Counted from the first letter of the stretch, positions 34,126-46,896 are shown. The stretch: DNA of 64,000 bases from Myotis daubentonii (GCF_963259705.1 NC_081842.1:67158787-67222786), one strand, 5' to 3'. Numbers and translations: made by a program. Notes: a model not told the origin generated them from the letters alone.

Positions 34126-34595
34126 TATTCAATTGACATTAAAAAATCACATATATGTTCAGTTGCCACAAAAGCCACTAAAATGCTAGTATATCTCAAG
34201 TCTCGATGTCCAGCCAAGTCCAGGGCTATCTTCTGAGCTCCAGTCACAGAAGACTAACCACCTGCTGGGCTCCACATGATCAAAATGGGATGTTCTCTCA
34301 TTTCCCTGATCCTGACCCACTACGTCTGTTTGTCAGTACACCTCACCAGACTTTGAACATCATTGTTAGAGTTATCTTGAATTCCTCCCTTTTAGTTACT
34401 TCTCATTAGATTAATCACCAAGTTGTCCTAATTCTATTGCTGTAAAGTAACCTGGATGCACCTGCTCCCACCTAAAGCACTGTTTTCTGCCAGACATAGC
34501 ATTCAACAACAACTTTGAAAAGTAATGTAAATCATTACTGTAGTCTACCCCAAAACATCAAAGTTGATGACATGACACAGAGCAAAATGGTCTAA

Positions 34596-34995
<400 letters not shown>

Positions 34996-35504
34996 AAAAA
35001 ATCTACTTCTCACAGCATGGTAGCTGGCTATCTCACTCAAAATTCTCTTTCAAAGCAATGACCCAAGAGCCCTACATAGGTCTTGAGGGTCGAAGGCTGC
35101 AAGTACTCATGTCGACTATATATTTTTATTCTGCAACATATATTTGTTGAATTTGTGCATTATCCCCAGGCATCTTACTTGACCCCTTGTCTTCCCTTTA
35201 AGATGTTATTGCTGCCATACTATGTTCAGGCTCTTATCATTTTTATTATTCTCTATTCAAATAACTTTTCATTGTCCTATTTGCCCTTACCATCTCCTTA
35301 CCCTAGAATTTAAGTACACTGCCATCAGGTGACAGTGACAGGTCAAAGGCACAGAAACCAGTTAGTAAAGGCCAGGCTGAAAGCTGGAACCACACTCTGT
35401 CCAAATGATGTGCTCTCACCTCCTTCCAATGTATAACCATGAATTCTCATGTTGTTTAACATCATTAATAGGCTTAATTATTAAAACAATCCAACATAAG
35501 CACA

Positions 35505-35620
35505 ATAATTAGAAACTGGTTCTCACTTCCAGCTGCACATTAGAATCACCTAGGAAACGAAGAAATGATGTACTAATGCACACACCTCTCTGCTGGAGAC
35601 TGATTTAACTGATCTGGGTG
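35505..35620. repeat. MER20/MER5-like hAT fragment
   Basis: ggttctcacttccagctgca then cattagaatcacctaggaaa is one end of this hAT group. The other half is lost. Confidence 0.6.
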
Positions 35621-36004
35621 GACCTTTTCCATCAGAAAATCTTCTCCTGCCTTTTTTTTGGGGGGGGGGGGCGGGGGAAGGGTGGTTCTTGGCTCTTGAA
35701 TTACCATGTCGTCTTTTCCTATGCCAAAATTAATGGAGGACTTGGAAAAATGCCATGCCTATTTCTCCCTCCTTCTAACCATTCATTCATCCATGTGTCC
35801 ATCTGTCTCTATGCATATGCACTGTCATGGGGTGTAGAGAAGACCAAGATAAACATTTGATTCCTATTAGTGCCTCGGTTGGCGTCAGACTTCTCTATAA
35901 ATTAACTTCAAAAAATTTGAGGAGCACTTTATAATGGAACAGAAAATTCTAATCAGAATACAGGCTGCCAAATAGTAGTACATACTGTGCTTAAATATTC
36001 TGGA

Positions 36005-37170
36005 TTTTTAAAACTTTTATTGAAGTATAACATACATAGAAAAGTATAAGCATATATCCGAATGGACTCTCACCAGGCAAACATAACCACGCACTTCCTC
36101 TTTCCTTGCTAAAGATACCACTCCCCCGACTTCTAAACTACGAAACAGTTTTGTCTGTTTTTACACTTTGTATAAAAGGAGTCACACAGTATGGATCCCT
36201 TTTGTCTGGCTTCTTTATCTCATCATTGTGTTTGTGAGAGTTTTCCCTGTTGTTAAGTATACCAATAGTTTGTTCATTTTTATTGTTGTGTAGTATTCTA
36301 TTAAATGAATACCACAATCATAAATCTAGGAGTTAGGTATGTTACTAGGAATGGAACTGCATTGTCAAACCTTTCAAATTATAGCAATTTTGTAGTTGTA
36401 GTGAAATCTTGTTATTTTAATTTGTATTGCTGAGAGCTAGTGAATTTGTGTTTTGGGATCATTTGAATAGCTTCTTTGGTGAAGTATCTGTTAAAATCTT
36501 TTGCCTATTTTTCCCTCAATGGGCTTGCTTATCACTTTTATTTTTTAAAAAGGTATAAAAAATACTAGCCATTTCAAATAATTGACTTGTGTTTTCGTTC
36601 ATTTTGGCCATGTGGATTTGTTTTCTATTTCATTTTTTCATGCTTTTATTTTATTACTTCCTTTTATTTTCTTTGAGTTTAATTTTCATTCTTTTTTCAA
36701 TTTTGTGAAATGGATATTAACACACTGGTTTTCAGCCATTCTTTTTTTCTAACATATACTTTTGAAGCTATACATTTTCCTCAAGCAGTGATTAGTTGCA
36801 TCCCAGAAGTTTAAATATGTCATATTTTCATTATTATTTGTTAAAAATATTTTCTAATTTTCATTATGATATATTCTTTGACTCATAAGTTATTTATCCA
36901 CTGAGCCAAACTGGTTAGGGCTACTCATAAGTTATTTAGACATAGATACTTAATTTCCAAATATTTGTGATTTTCTCTGCCATTTTGTGGTTTACTTCTA
37001 TTTCAATTCCATATAAAGGATTTCAGTCCTTTGAAATTATTAAGATAAGTATTAGAACCCGGAAAATTTAGTAAATGTTGCACATGTACTTGAAAAGGTT
37101 AGGTATTCTATCATTTTGGAATGCAGTTTTCTAAATGAATTGTTTAATTCAAATTTGTTAATCATGTGTC
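36005..37170 (-). repeat. Old reverse L1 sequence
   Basis: Antisense L1 phrases (ttttattgaagtataacata, ggagtcacacagtatggatc, catttgaatagcttctttgg, gatattctttgactcataag) form two blocks, 36005-36545 and 36590-37170. Broken by many changes. Confidence 0.6.
36897..36922 (-). mobile_element. 26-bp tailless Ves SINE / tRNA-head insertion
   Basis: The sequence tccactgagccaaactggtt agggct is the reverse of the first 26 bases of the SINE head. It is bounded by a perfect 16-bp direct repeat actcataagttattta at 36881-36896 and 36923-36938. There is no SINE body and no A-rich tail. Confidence 0.88.
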
Positions 37171-37184
37171 TGCTCTTTTATATC

Positions 37185-37365
37185 AGGAATTGGCAAACCT
37201 TTTCTTAAAAGATCAGAGAGTAAATATTCTAGGCTTGCAGGCCATAATGTCTTTGTCCCAACTACTCACAACTCAGCTTTGTCATTATAGCATAAAAGCA
37301 GCCATAGACAATATGTAAATAAATGGGCAGGGCTGTGTTCTAATAAAACTTTATTTACAAAACCA
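37185..37365 (+). repeat. hAT-Charlie-like MER element
   Basis: ggaattggcaaaccttttct, cagccatagacaatatgtaa and aataaaactttatttacaaa belong to the same family as the element split at 4747-6135, in the other orientation. Confidence 0.75.
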
Positions 37366-37391
37366 GTCTGTGTTATTTATATATATATATC

Positions 37392-37765
37392 TCCTATATA
37401 ATAAAAGGCTAATATGCAAATCAACCGAACAGTGGAACGACCAGTCGTTGTGACATGCACTGACTACCAGGGTGCAGACGCTCAACTCAAGAGCTGCCCC
37501 CTGGTGGTCAGTGTGCTCCCACAGGGGGAGTGCCACTCAGCCAGAAGCTGGGCTCATGGCTGGCAAGCGCAGCGGTGGTGGCGAGAGCCTCTCCCGCCTC
37601 CGCAGGAGTGCTAAGGATGTCCAACTGACAGCTTAGGCCCACTCCCTGTAGGAAGCAGGCCTAAGCCATTAGTCGGACATCCCCCAAGGGTTCCTGGACT
37701 GCGAGAGGGTGCAGGCCAGGCTGAGGGACGCCCCCCAGGGTGCACAAATTTCATGCACCAGGCCT

Positions 37766-37769
<4 letters not shown>
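37392..37769 (+). mobile_element. Helitron (HeliBat-type, well preserved)
   Basis: Starts TCCTATATAATAAAAGGC and ends gtgcacaaatttcatgcacc then aggcctCTAG. The interior has the accagggtgcagacgctcaa block and its inverted mate. It is the closest of the copies here to the consensus. The 3' end abuts a TG microsatellite. Confidence 0.96.

Positions 37770-37812
<43 letters not shown>
37770..37812. repeat. (TG)n microsatellite
   Basis: About 20 uninterrupted TG units directly after the Helitron CTAG end. Confidence 0.97.
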
Positions 37813-38621
37813 ATATATACATATATATAACACTGAGAGGGGAGAAGATGGTTTAAACCCTTACAAAGCCTTGAGCTTAGAGTAGGATAGTGCAGAAAAG
37901 TCCCTGAAGTCTCTGGCTTTCTTAAGGAACAGGCTTAGCCTTTCTGTTTAAATTTTCACACAGATTTACATAATGTTTTACAAGGGTAACCTTGGGGCTA
38001 GAACAAATCCCTTGGGGACAATATCATTAACTAAATTTGTTATAATCCATCTCTAATATGAACAATTTGAGCTGTTGTATCACAACTGATTTTGTCATAA
38101 AGAATGAAAGTGCGAGGAAAAGGAGGAAATACTAGTAGTCATTAGTTTTTGCACAAAGAACAAAGCCATATAACATATTATTTTCTAACTATGCACATTC
38201 CTAACCTGGGAGAAGAAAACTGGAATAGAAATAAGGATAGAAGAAAATTATTTAAGGTCTTTCTTAAAACAAAAACAAAAATTCTTTCAGGAGGGTAATA
38301 CAAAATACCCAGCCACCAGTGACACCTGCTTGGACTGCAGACAGGACAGGGCCCTCACCCATCCCTGAGAACAGACACCTAGGAGGTCAACCACCCTTCC
38401 TCTCCACACCAGTTTCCTACTGCCTAACTATTGCACAGAGCACATAACGCCCTGCTGCCCATCTGTGAGCAGGAGAGGTCAGAAGGTGCTAAGACAATGT
38501 GCCCAGTAGAAAATGTCCTTCTGGAGTGCTGATCTGTAAGGAAGGAAGCTGGGTTGAGCAGGCACATGCGCAGGAAGAGCAGACGAGTGAACAGAGAAAG
38601 GCCCCAGGGAGTCCTGCTTAC

Positions 38622-38792
38622 TGTAGCTGGAAGTGCTGGATCCTGGTAACCAGCAGTTTGTACTGGGCGCCTAGGGGTGCCATGGATGCTATATCTACAA
38701 ATATCAGTTGCTGCAGCGGTCCTGTTTCATTGGTTGCTTCTGATGGACATAAGGTGCGGCTCACTTCCTGGTAGTTGTAGGTCCTCTGGTAT
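38622..38792 (-). CDS. SIDT1: SIDT1 exon 3: extracellular domain
   Basis: The 171-bp exon, the largest here, has acceptor ttggctgctacag and donor gtaagc. One base completes a Leu codon, then 56 codons follow (YQRTYNYQEVSRTLCPSEAT, NETGPLQQLIFVDIASMAPL, ending TRIQHFQL), and two bases begin a Gln. NET is an N-glycosylation sequon and TLCPS carries a probable disulphide Cys. A branch-like CTGAT lies about 27 nt upstream of the acceptor, just before a 150-nt pyrimidine tract. Confidence 0.97.
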
Positions 38793-38833
38793 CTGTAGCA
38801 GCCAATGGAGGGAAAGATCAGCCAGAGAGAGAA

Positions 38834-38904
<71 letters not shown>

Positions 38905-38925
38905 AGAAGAAGAAGAAGAAGAAGA

Positions 38926-38977
<52 letters not shown>

Positions 38978-39953
38978 CAGTGAACAAGCTGGGAAAGATG
39001 TTTATTGCAATTCACTTCTCTCCGAATTTGTTTTCAAGCCCTTATATTTTAAATGTCAGACTGGACCCACTGAAGGTGATTTCAGAAGCAGTGTTTTTGG
39101 TGTAGGGCTCTGTTACATAGTAATAGGGCTGTGAAGTCTGTTTAGTGCTGACCTGTTCACTTAGGCAGTGACTACATTACACTAACCCATCCTCTTAATT
39201 CAAAGAGGAAAAATACCACATTGTAAAAGAGAAACTGTCCTGATAAAACAATCAGGCAACTCCATTTTTTTTTTTTTTTATTCTTCAAGCTTTTGCTACG
39301 TGGAACATAAAGAAAGTTCCAGAGTCCAAATCAGTATTTTAATTTTCAAATTCCTCTGCCTTCAAAATCATTTTAACTCATACTCTATGTTCATGTCTGA
39401 ATGCCTTCTGGGTTTTCACTTATAGTCCTATAGTGCCTTGTGTAGTTTCCCTGTAAAAATATAAATTCCATGAGGGCAGACACTCTGTTGGGATCTTTTC
39501 CCCACTGTTGTATCTCCAGCACCTATCACCTAGTCATGCTCAATACATTTTATGGAATGAAGATTGCAGACTTGGTGGGCATTTTGACAAATGGAAGAAG
39601 TGTCACTCATTTAGGTTGACTTCTGGGTCTGCCCCTGTCCTCAATGGATGACCCGCGAACCAACCAAGAGCTACAGAACATTGATTTGATTCTGAATAGA
39701 ATTACAATGGTAAAAGTTCTTCGGGGTGCTACAAATCTGGTCAGAGTTCTCATGAGAACTTCAAAGGGGATGGCTATTGAGCAGAGCTGAACACGTAGCG
39801 TATGTACCACGACTAGCGTTTGCACTGAGCACGCATCACATGTCAACATTCCAAAGGTCGGATTTCTCATTTCACTCGGGCAAAGACCAACTAAGATCTG
39901 GGCCATTGGAAGGAAGCGATGTCGTGAAGTTGTCTGGGAAAAGACCCACTTAC
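38793..39953 (-). other. SIDT1: SIDT1 intron 2
   Basis: GT-AG intron of 1161 bp. It contains the GA/GAA microsatellite near exon 3, an L2-like stretch (about 39455-39555) and unique-looking sequence next to exon 2. Confidence 0.85.
38824..38974. repeat. (GA)n(GAA)n(GA)n compound microsatellite
   Basis: About 150 bp of nearly pure GA repeat with a central block of GAA/AAG triplets (38900-38930). On the transcript it is (TC)n(TTC)n(TC)n, starting about 31 nt upstream of exon 3. It produces long Arg/Glu and Ser/Leu ORFs that are artefacts. Confidence 0.98.
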
Positions 39954-40075
39954 AGTCCCTGGAAGAGCAGCGGAACCTGCCAGGACAGCACCTCTTTCTG
40001 CTGACGCACCACGACCAGGACCGGGTAGTCAAGGTTCTCGGAAGAGCTGTTCACATGCACCCGCACGGCGCTGAC
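39954..40075 (-). CDS. SIDT1: SIDT1 exon 2: extracellular domain
   Basis: The 122-bp exon has acceptor cccgctcacag and donor gtaagt. It starts in phase 0 and encodes 40 residues (VSAVRVHVNSSSENLDYPVL, VVVRQQKEVLSWQVPLLFQG) and two bases of a Leu codon. NSS is an N-glycosylation sequon. The beta-strand pattern (VLVVVRQ, VLSWQVPLLF) suits the N-terminal ectodomain sandwich. Exon 1, with start codon and signal peptide, should precede it but is not in the window. The exon is GC-rich compared with its surroundings. Confidence 0.96.
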
Positions 40076-41239
40076 CTGTGAGCGGGGCAGAGAGAGGTGA
40101 TGCACATTAATGTTTCACGTTTACTTCTGACCATAGATAGTCCAAACGCCTCATCTGTCTTTCCCTCACTCACATTGTAACCACAGGGGTCTCAACCTTG
40201 ATTGCAGTTCTAATGTGAATTTCTTTCTTAAACAACTAATGCCTGGGTCCAACCCCTCAAAATTCTGATTTAAGTGGTCTTGGGTGAAGCCAAATTATGG
40301 AGCCTTCCCATGGCAGGCTGAGGAGTTAGAACTGGGTTGTCAACACAAGATTTTGAGTATAAGCCCAGAACAGAAAAAGATGTCCTTTACTTTTTATTTG
40401 AATATAAATGCTAAAGACAAATATACATATTTAAAGACTTACAAGAGCCTCAACTGCGGACAAGCTTTATTTTCACTTTGGAAAATCATTCTGTGCTTCA
40501 AACCAAATGTTGTTTTGTCCTGTTTTATTAGAGCCTGGCAGATGGCCTGAGCTTCCCCAGCAACAGATACCATAGGGGCTGGGTTTTCTTCTCTTTGTCC
40601 TGCTCCAAAGGCATAAATCAATCCCAGACATAAACTGTTTTTCTGTATCAGGGGCTCTGTGGCTCTTTCTGGATACACGTCAACCCAAGGATTTAACACC
40701 GTCATGGCTGTTTTAAAGACAGGAAATTGAAGGACGGCCCTAGACCTAGATGGTTTGGTCATTTTCCTTCAGTTTTTACAATACCGTAGACAACACGGAA
40801 GGAGCAAAATAGAAGAAAGGCAAAGTAAAAAAGAAAAGATAAAGTTTGATCTTTCACAGGAGGTTCCCTCCCTCCCCTCCCCCCGCCACCATGTATCAAA
40901 ACCACAGTGTTTTCTTGAAAACTCTTTTATTGGAGAAAATAAAGCAAAATAAGGAAATCCTGCAGTTAAACCTTGACATTCTATCACAAGTTCAATGTGG
41001 AAATTGAGAAAAACAGAATAGCATGGATATCATATACTACTATTTGGTTCTCTTATATTCTTCTCCTGGGTTAAGCCACTTTGATTTTTTCATGTTGAAA
41101 GAGCCCTAGAGTAATTTATTAATTGGATAATGCTTGCACATGACAGGAGCATTTTCTTGTGCCTACACTTTTCATGTTTCCATGGAAATTGTGCTGCAGC
41201 TGGTAATTGCCAAAACCCATCTCCAGTGCAGGCCTCTTT

Positions 41240-41610
41240 CCTAAACTCTGGATGTCCACAGGCACCTCAAATGCAACCTGTCAGGAATTGATCTATCACT
41301 CCCTTCACCCCTAACTTTAATCTCTTCTGAATTCCTTTGCTGGGTGAATGGCCCCATCATGCAGCCTGAAACCTGAGCGTCATCCTTGATTCCCATTTCT
41401 TTAGCTTCTCCAATTCTGCGGGTTTCCTTTCATACTGTCCTGTCCAGACCCTCCCCTCCATCCCAATGGAGCAGTTCAGTCCTTGAACTATGAGCCTCCC
41501 GACAGCACCCTCTCTAGCCTTCTTATTCCCAGGGCTACACTTCCTCAGATGCCAATTTCATCTTGGCATTCTCCTGCTGAAAAAGCCTTCATTGGTTCTG
41601 GGAATTTTCA
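41240..41610 (+). repeat. L2 fragment
   Basis: cctgagcgtcatccttgatt, cccatttctttagcttctcc and gtcctgtccagaccctcccc fit the L2 3' region. Confidence 0.55.
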
Positions 41611-42964
41611 AATGTACCCTAAAGTAACAAGAATAGTATAATAAGTCTTCATTTACTTGTCATCTAACTTTAATAATTATTAACAAACATAGCGTTTTGT
41701 TTCATTTATACCTCCTATTTGCCCCTCACACCCCTACTGGATTATTTTAAAGTGAATACCAAAGATTGGACCATTTTATCTGTAAATAATTCAATCGTTA
41801 TCTTTAAGAGATAAAGCTTCCTCTTTTTAACATAAACATATTCCCATTATTGCACTTAATAATATCAATATTTCTTTGAAATTATCCAATATCCTCACAG
41901 GGTTTGAATTTCTTCATTTGTTTAAAAAATTGCTTTTTAAAGTTGTTGTTTTTTTGGTGTTGTTTTTTTTAACTGGGTACAAATAAGACCCACATATTGC
42001 ATTTGGTTACTATCTCTGCCCTTCAAGTCTCTTTTAATCTAAAGGTGCCCTGACCTCTTCTGGGGGGAATAGGGTGGGGCATTTATTTGTTAAAGAAAGT
42101 TGCTCACAAAGCAGCAGAACAAATCTGAAGTAACCACATTCTAGATCTTGTTGATTGTACCCTGTGGTGTCTGTCACTGAATAGACTCCTTTATCTCCTG
42201 TATTTCCTGTAAACTGGCAGTGAGAGTTAGAAGCTGGAGTAAATGCCAACAGTCGAATGTCTTAATCTTTTCCTTGGAGGGAGATTTTTACCACTTCACT
42301 GAGGCCTATATTATGGTTTCATTTTTTTTGTAGGGAAAAGTTCAATGGAACCAGATTGAAGGTTTTCTAACACTGTCCTTGAGGAGCTCATGACCTAGTT
42401 GGAGCGACAAATGGTATTATGCAGTATGAAAAATAATTTCAATTTTATCTTTTTTCATGTGGCCTTCAGTTAAACCGACACCACTATTAACAAGTCCATC
42501 CTTTCTCCACTGATTTGAATCCCCCAAGGCTCTTAGTCATCGATGCCTTCTTCTCTTTCGTTGCCTGCCAACCCCATACGCCCAATTACCTGCTGTTTCT
42601 GAAAAGGGCTCTGTCCCCAGTGACTGGCCTCGGGATGTGCTCATCCCTAAAGTCCTTTTGTGGGAAGTCTTCCCTCATATTGCCCCATCCTACCAAACAA
42701 GTGGGTGTTCTTCTTCCTTTGGGGGAGCCCCATATGGACTCTGATTACCTTTGTATGGTATGTTAGTGACATTGTGAAATAAATTTTTAAAAAATATATA
42801 TGGTCTCTGCTCCCAGTTCCTCACACAGAGCTCCTAAAACCCTTATTATTTCCTAAGTGATAAGAGCACTAGGAGCATCTTTTGTTCTAACATTTGAACA
42901 TTGACCATGGTTCTTGACAGACCTCCTACATCCCTGGGAATTTCCTGGATGAGAGCAATCTCTT

Positions 42965-43640
42965 TGGTTCTAAGAAGGAGACTCTTGGGGGGAGGGAGGG
43001 GAGGCCTGGATAGCTTCAGGACGAGAGCTGGTCACTGGAAAGACCAACCAAGCCATGATTAGGAGGTTGGAGCCTGCAGCTCCCTGCCTGTCCTGCAGGA
43101 AGAGGAGAGGGCAGGAGATTGAGCCCATGATTGATTATGCCCACCTGATGAAGCTTCCATAAAATTTCCCAAAATACAGGGTTTGGAGAACTCCTGGGCT
43201 GGTGAACATTATCTGTGTTCGGAGGGTGGCACACCTAACCTCCACAGGGGCAGAGAATTTCCTGCACCCAGGACCCTTCTGGACTTCTCCTATGAATCTC
43301 TTTCCTATGGCTGTTCCTGAGTTAGATCCTTTCATAATGAACCAGTAATCTAGTAAATAAGCTGTTTTCTTGAGTTCTTTGAGCTGCGTTAGTAAATAAT
43401 TGGACCTGAGAAAGGGGGTCATGGGAACCTCTGATTTATAGCTAGCTGGTCAGCAGCATCAGAGAGCCTGGATTTGCAATTGACATCCTGAAGTGGGGAA
43501 TGGGCAGTCTTGTGGGACAGAGTCCTTAACCTGTGAGACGTGTAAGACTCACAGGTAGACTGTGTAAGAACTGAAATGAATTGTAGAACACTTAGCTGTT
43601 ATCACAGAGTTGCTCAATGTGGTGTCAGAAGTGTTGTGAG
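42965..43640 (+). mobile_element. Ancient LTR-like element
   Basis: The run from aaggagactcttggggggag through ggcagagaatttcctgcacc, aatgaaccagtaatctagta and gtcttgtgggacagagtcct matches a mammalian LTR I recall but cannot name with certainty (ERVL/MaLR-like). A polyA-type region lies near 43335-43360. No internal retroviral genes are seen; it is at most a decayed solo LTR. Confidence 0.45.
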
Positions 43641-43734
43641 TGTGAGTCGAAGAGAATAGAAGTGAGTTTTTCCTATAAATAATCCCAATGCATTTTTTTT
43701 TCATGTAGTCAAATTTACTACCTTTTTCTTGGAC

Positions 43735-44700
43735 AGTTCTTTCATAGCTTTATGAAACTGAGATATAATTCACACACTACACAACTCACTTTTAAAGTGT
43801 ACAATTTAGTAGTTTTTAGTATATGCACAGAGCTGTGCAATCTAATTCCACTACTAATTACAGAATATTTTCATCACCCCAAAAAGAAGCCATGCCTATT
43901 ACCATCACTACTAATTTAATTTCTGTCTCTATGGACTTCCCTATCATGGACAGCTCATATAAATGGAATAATATATATGTCCTTTGGTACCTGTTATTTC
44001 ACTTAGCACAGTGGTCGGCAAACTGCGGCTCATGAGCCACATGCGGCTCTTTGGCCCCTTGAGTGTGGCTCTTCCACAAAATACCACGTGCGGGCGCGCA
44101 TGTACAGTGCGATTGAAACTTCGTGGCCCCTGCGCAGAAGTCGGTATTTTGTGGAAGAGCCACACTCAAGGGGCCAAAGAGCCGCATGTGGCTCGTGAGC
44201 CGCAGTTTGCCGACCACTGACTTAGCATAATGTTTTCAGAGTTTTTCCATGTTGTAGAATTTATCAATACTTCATTTATTTTTATTGCTAAATAATGTTC
44301 CATTGTATCAATATACCACATTTTTGTTTATCTATTCTTCAATTGATGGACATTTTGGTTGTTTCTAACTTTTTGGCTATTAGAAACGATGTTGCTATCA
44401 ACAGGTTTGTGTGAACATATGTCTTCAATTACTTTGAGTATATACCTAGGAGTGGAATTCCTGGATGACACAGTAACACTATGTTTAACTTTTTGAGGAA
44501 CTGCCAAAATGTTTTCCAAAGAGGTGCATCATTTCACACTCCAGCCATTTACATTACCAGCAATGTTCCAAGAGTTCCAAGTTCCCCACATCATTGCCAA
44601 CACTTGCTATTGCCTGTCTGCTTTATGATAACCATCCTAGTGGGGGGTCAGCTGGTATCTCCCTGTGGACCATCTGTGTTTTAACTGCTAGTTTACCTAC
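43735..44700 (-). repeat. L1M 3' end, interrupted
   Basis: Reverse old L1 (cacttttaaagtgtacaatt, ttttcatcaccccaaaaaga, tatatacctaggagtggaat, gttccaagttccccacatca). A hAT element at 44009-44219 interrupts it. Confidence 0.75.
44009..44219. mobile_element. Palindromic non-autonomous hAT
   Basis: A 211-bp element with perfect 8-bp target duplication acttagca at 44001-44008 and 44220-44227. Its arms start cagtggtcggcaaactgcgg and are inverted copies for about 77 bp with one visible mismatch. The CpG-rich spacer contains cgtgcgggcgcgcatg. No transposase. It is inserted in the L1M fragment. Confidence 0.92.
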
Positions 44701-45004
44701 TTGGCTCTTCTAGGAAGATGCAGACTTCATCTTTGGCATCTCTAGGGCTGACAGAATGAATTATCTTAGAAGCAGGCTCACTGCCACCAATGTTATACAG
44801 CACATATTTGTAGAGCATACTTATTCTGGCTTAAATCTACAGCAGTCGGAACTGTGGAAAACCTAAGGAAAGCTGTGAACTAGGCAAGCTTCATTGTTAG
44901 CTTGTTTGCTTCCCTTTTCTTTACCTAGAATTCAGCCTCCTCCTTCCTTCTTGGATACTTAGTGACAGAAAGGATATCCCTCCATTTTTTTTCACACTTT
45001 ACTG

Positions 45005-45170
45005 GAAGGCAGTGATTCTCAAATTTTAGTGTGCTATTCAGCATTCGGATCCCTCAAGCTCACCCCCAGCATTTCAGATTTAGCAGATCAAAAACAGAAC
45101 TTTAAACTCTACATTTTCAATAAGCATGCTGGGGGTTCTGATGCACATGGATTGGAGCCCACACTCTGGT
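45005..45170. repeat. MER5A-like hAT fragment
   Basis: ggcagtgattctcaaatttt to ggggttctgatgcacatgga show the two ends of a diverged MER5-type element. Confidence 0.55.
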
Positions 45171-46609
45171 AAGTTCTGTTTCAGGTTAATCATCTAGTGC
45201 AGGTGCCCCATTTTTCAGCAACGCATCCATGTCTGGAAGGTGGTGTCTGGCAGCACTGACTCTGGGCTGGCAGGAGGAGGCCTGCTGGGAGAAGAGCAGA
45301 ACAGGCATATCGCAGCCATGCTTACCCCAATCTACTGTTCATCTCCACACCCTAATCTTATTTCTGGGGTGACCCTCGTAACCCACTTACTTTTTTACTA
45401 TTTAATAATGATCTTACTAATTGTAATTAAAAACAAACTCAGAGATACTATTATAATAAATTTCAAATATACATGTATTAAAGTAGGAGATAGAAGACAC
45501 TGGTTAGCTTTTCAAGATGAACAGATAATGCACTACCTCCAGGAAAGAATGAAGAGCCCTGTTCAAAATTTGCTTTGCTGCACCAGAAGCTAATGTGCAA
45601 CCGAGAAAATTGGATTACATCTGTACAGTGAAGTAGGCTGTGTAAAGACAAAACTAAATGAAGAACAGGGTATGGGCCACGCGTAATGGACCCCGACACC
45701 TTGCATCACACCATTCTTCAGAGCCAAGATTTTTCCTTCTGTGGTGTCTTCCTGTTGTCATGACAACAGACCATTTTTATTATAGATCTTGTTTTCTTCC
45801 TATGTTTATTACAAGCACAGAATTGTAGTGCAGCTAAGGGAGAAGAATTATTTAAGTGCTCTCATCTCTGATATTATATAGATCATGATTATGAAAGGTC
45901 TTAAGCTTAGAGACTCCCTTTTTAATCTTTGAAAACATGTCAGAAGGGGAAAATTTCAGTGGAACCAGTTTTAAGTTTCTCTAACACTGTCCTTGAGGAG
46001 CTCATGAGCTCGTCACAGAGACAAATGGTGTTACTGCCGACAGTATAATGTGCTGATAATACAGTAGCTATGTGAGCAGGCACTGAGGGCACATGGAGGC
46101 CAAAGTGGCTACCCACGTGGAGGAGTCAGGGGAAACGACACAGAAGCTGGGCAGTCACTTCCCAAGTTAAAGTGAAGTTGGGCACGTTCACATAATTCCT
46201 GCCGTCGCCTGCCTGGTGCAGGGGAAAGTGCTCAGGGAGGTCATCTAGTCCACAGGTTCCATTTACAGAAGAGGTGATATGACTTTCCCCAAGTTATTCA
46301 GCTGTGGAAGAATCATGACTAAAACCCAAGCTACTTGGATCACAGCCACCATGAAACACTTGGACAGGACATGCTATCATCACTGTTTCGACTCCCTGGC
46401 TCCACTGAACACTTCTATGGATATGGGCTTCTCCTACCATCCCACTGTGAAATCTTTAAACTTCTACTATCCCACAGTGAAGCTATATGTATAAACTCCA
46501 TTCATGAAGGGAAGAGACAAACCACAAGAGATGTTATTTCTACATATATGAAAAACAAAATATCAGTACCTTGGATATATAAACAACCTTTTATGCTCAT
46601 AAGAAAACA

Positions 46610-46896
46610 AACAACCAATAGCCCACCAACCGCCTGTGGCCCCTCCTCCCCAGCAGGCCCCACCCCTGATCAGCCTCCCACCCTAATCCGGGCGGGAGCA
46701 GCCGGACAACCTCCAGCATCCCCTCCTCCTGGCCGGCCCAGCCTGATCGGCCCTAATCAGTAACCTTTTGGGGATGATAATTCTTCATAGATCCCTTGAT
46801 TTCTGCATATCTTATAGGAAGTTACCCCCTGGTTGAACTCCGGTCGAACTCCTGGTCGAGGAGACAATTTGCATATTAACCTTTTATTATATAGGA
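46610..46896 (-). mobile_element. Helitron 5' part (reverse)
   Basis: On the minus strand it starts TCCTATATAATAAAAGGTTA then atatgcaaattgtctcctcg, after A. The interior is GC-rich (ggccggcccagcctgatcgg region). The 3' terminus is not recognised, so the low boundary is approximate. Confidence 0.8.

Noticed and set aside
38677..39134. Long Arg/Glu and Ser/Leu repeat ORFs on both strands
   Set aside because: They are translations of the GA/GAA microsatellite beside SIDT1 exon 3.
39607..40032. 141-codon minus-strand ORF overlapping SIDT1 exon 2
   Set aside because: It reads the exon in a different frame from the conserved SIDT1 one and continues through the exon 2 donor into intron. No family features are seen.
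43984..44220. Overlapping 70-80 codon ORFs on both strands with near-identical proteins
   Set aside because: They mirror each other because the DNA is a palindromic hAT element.
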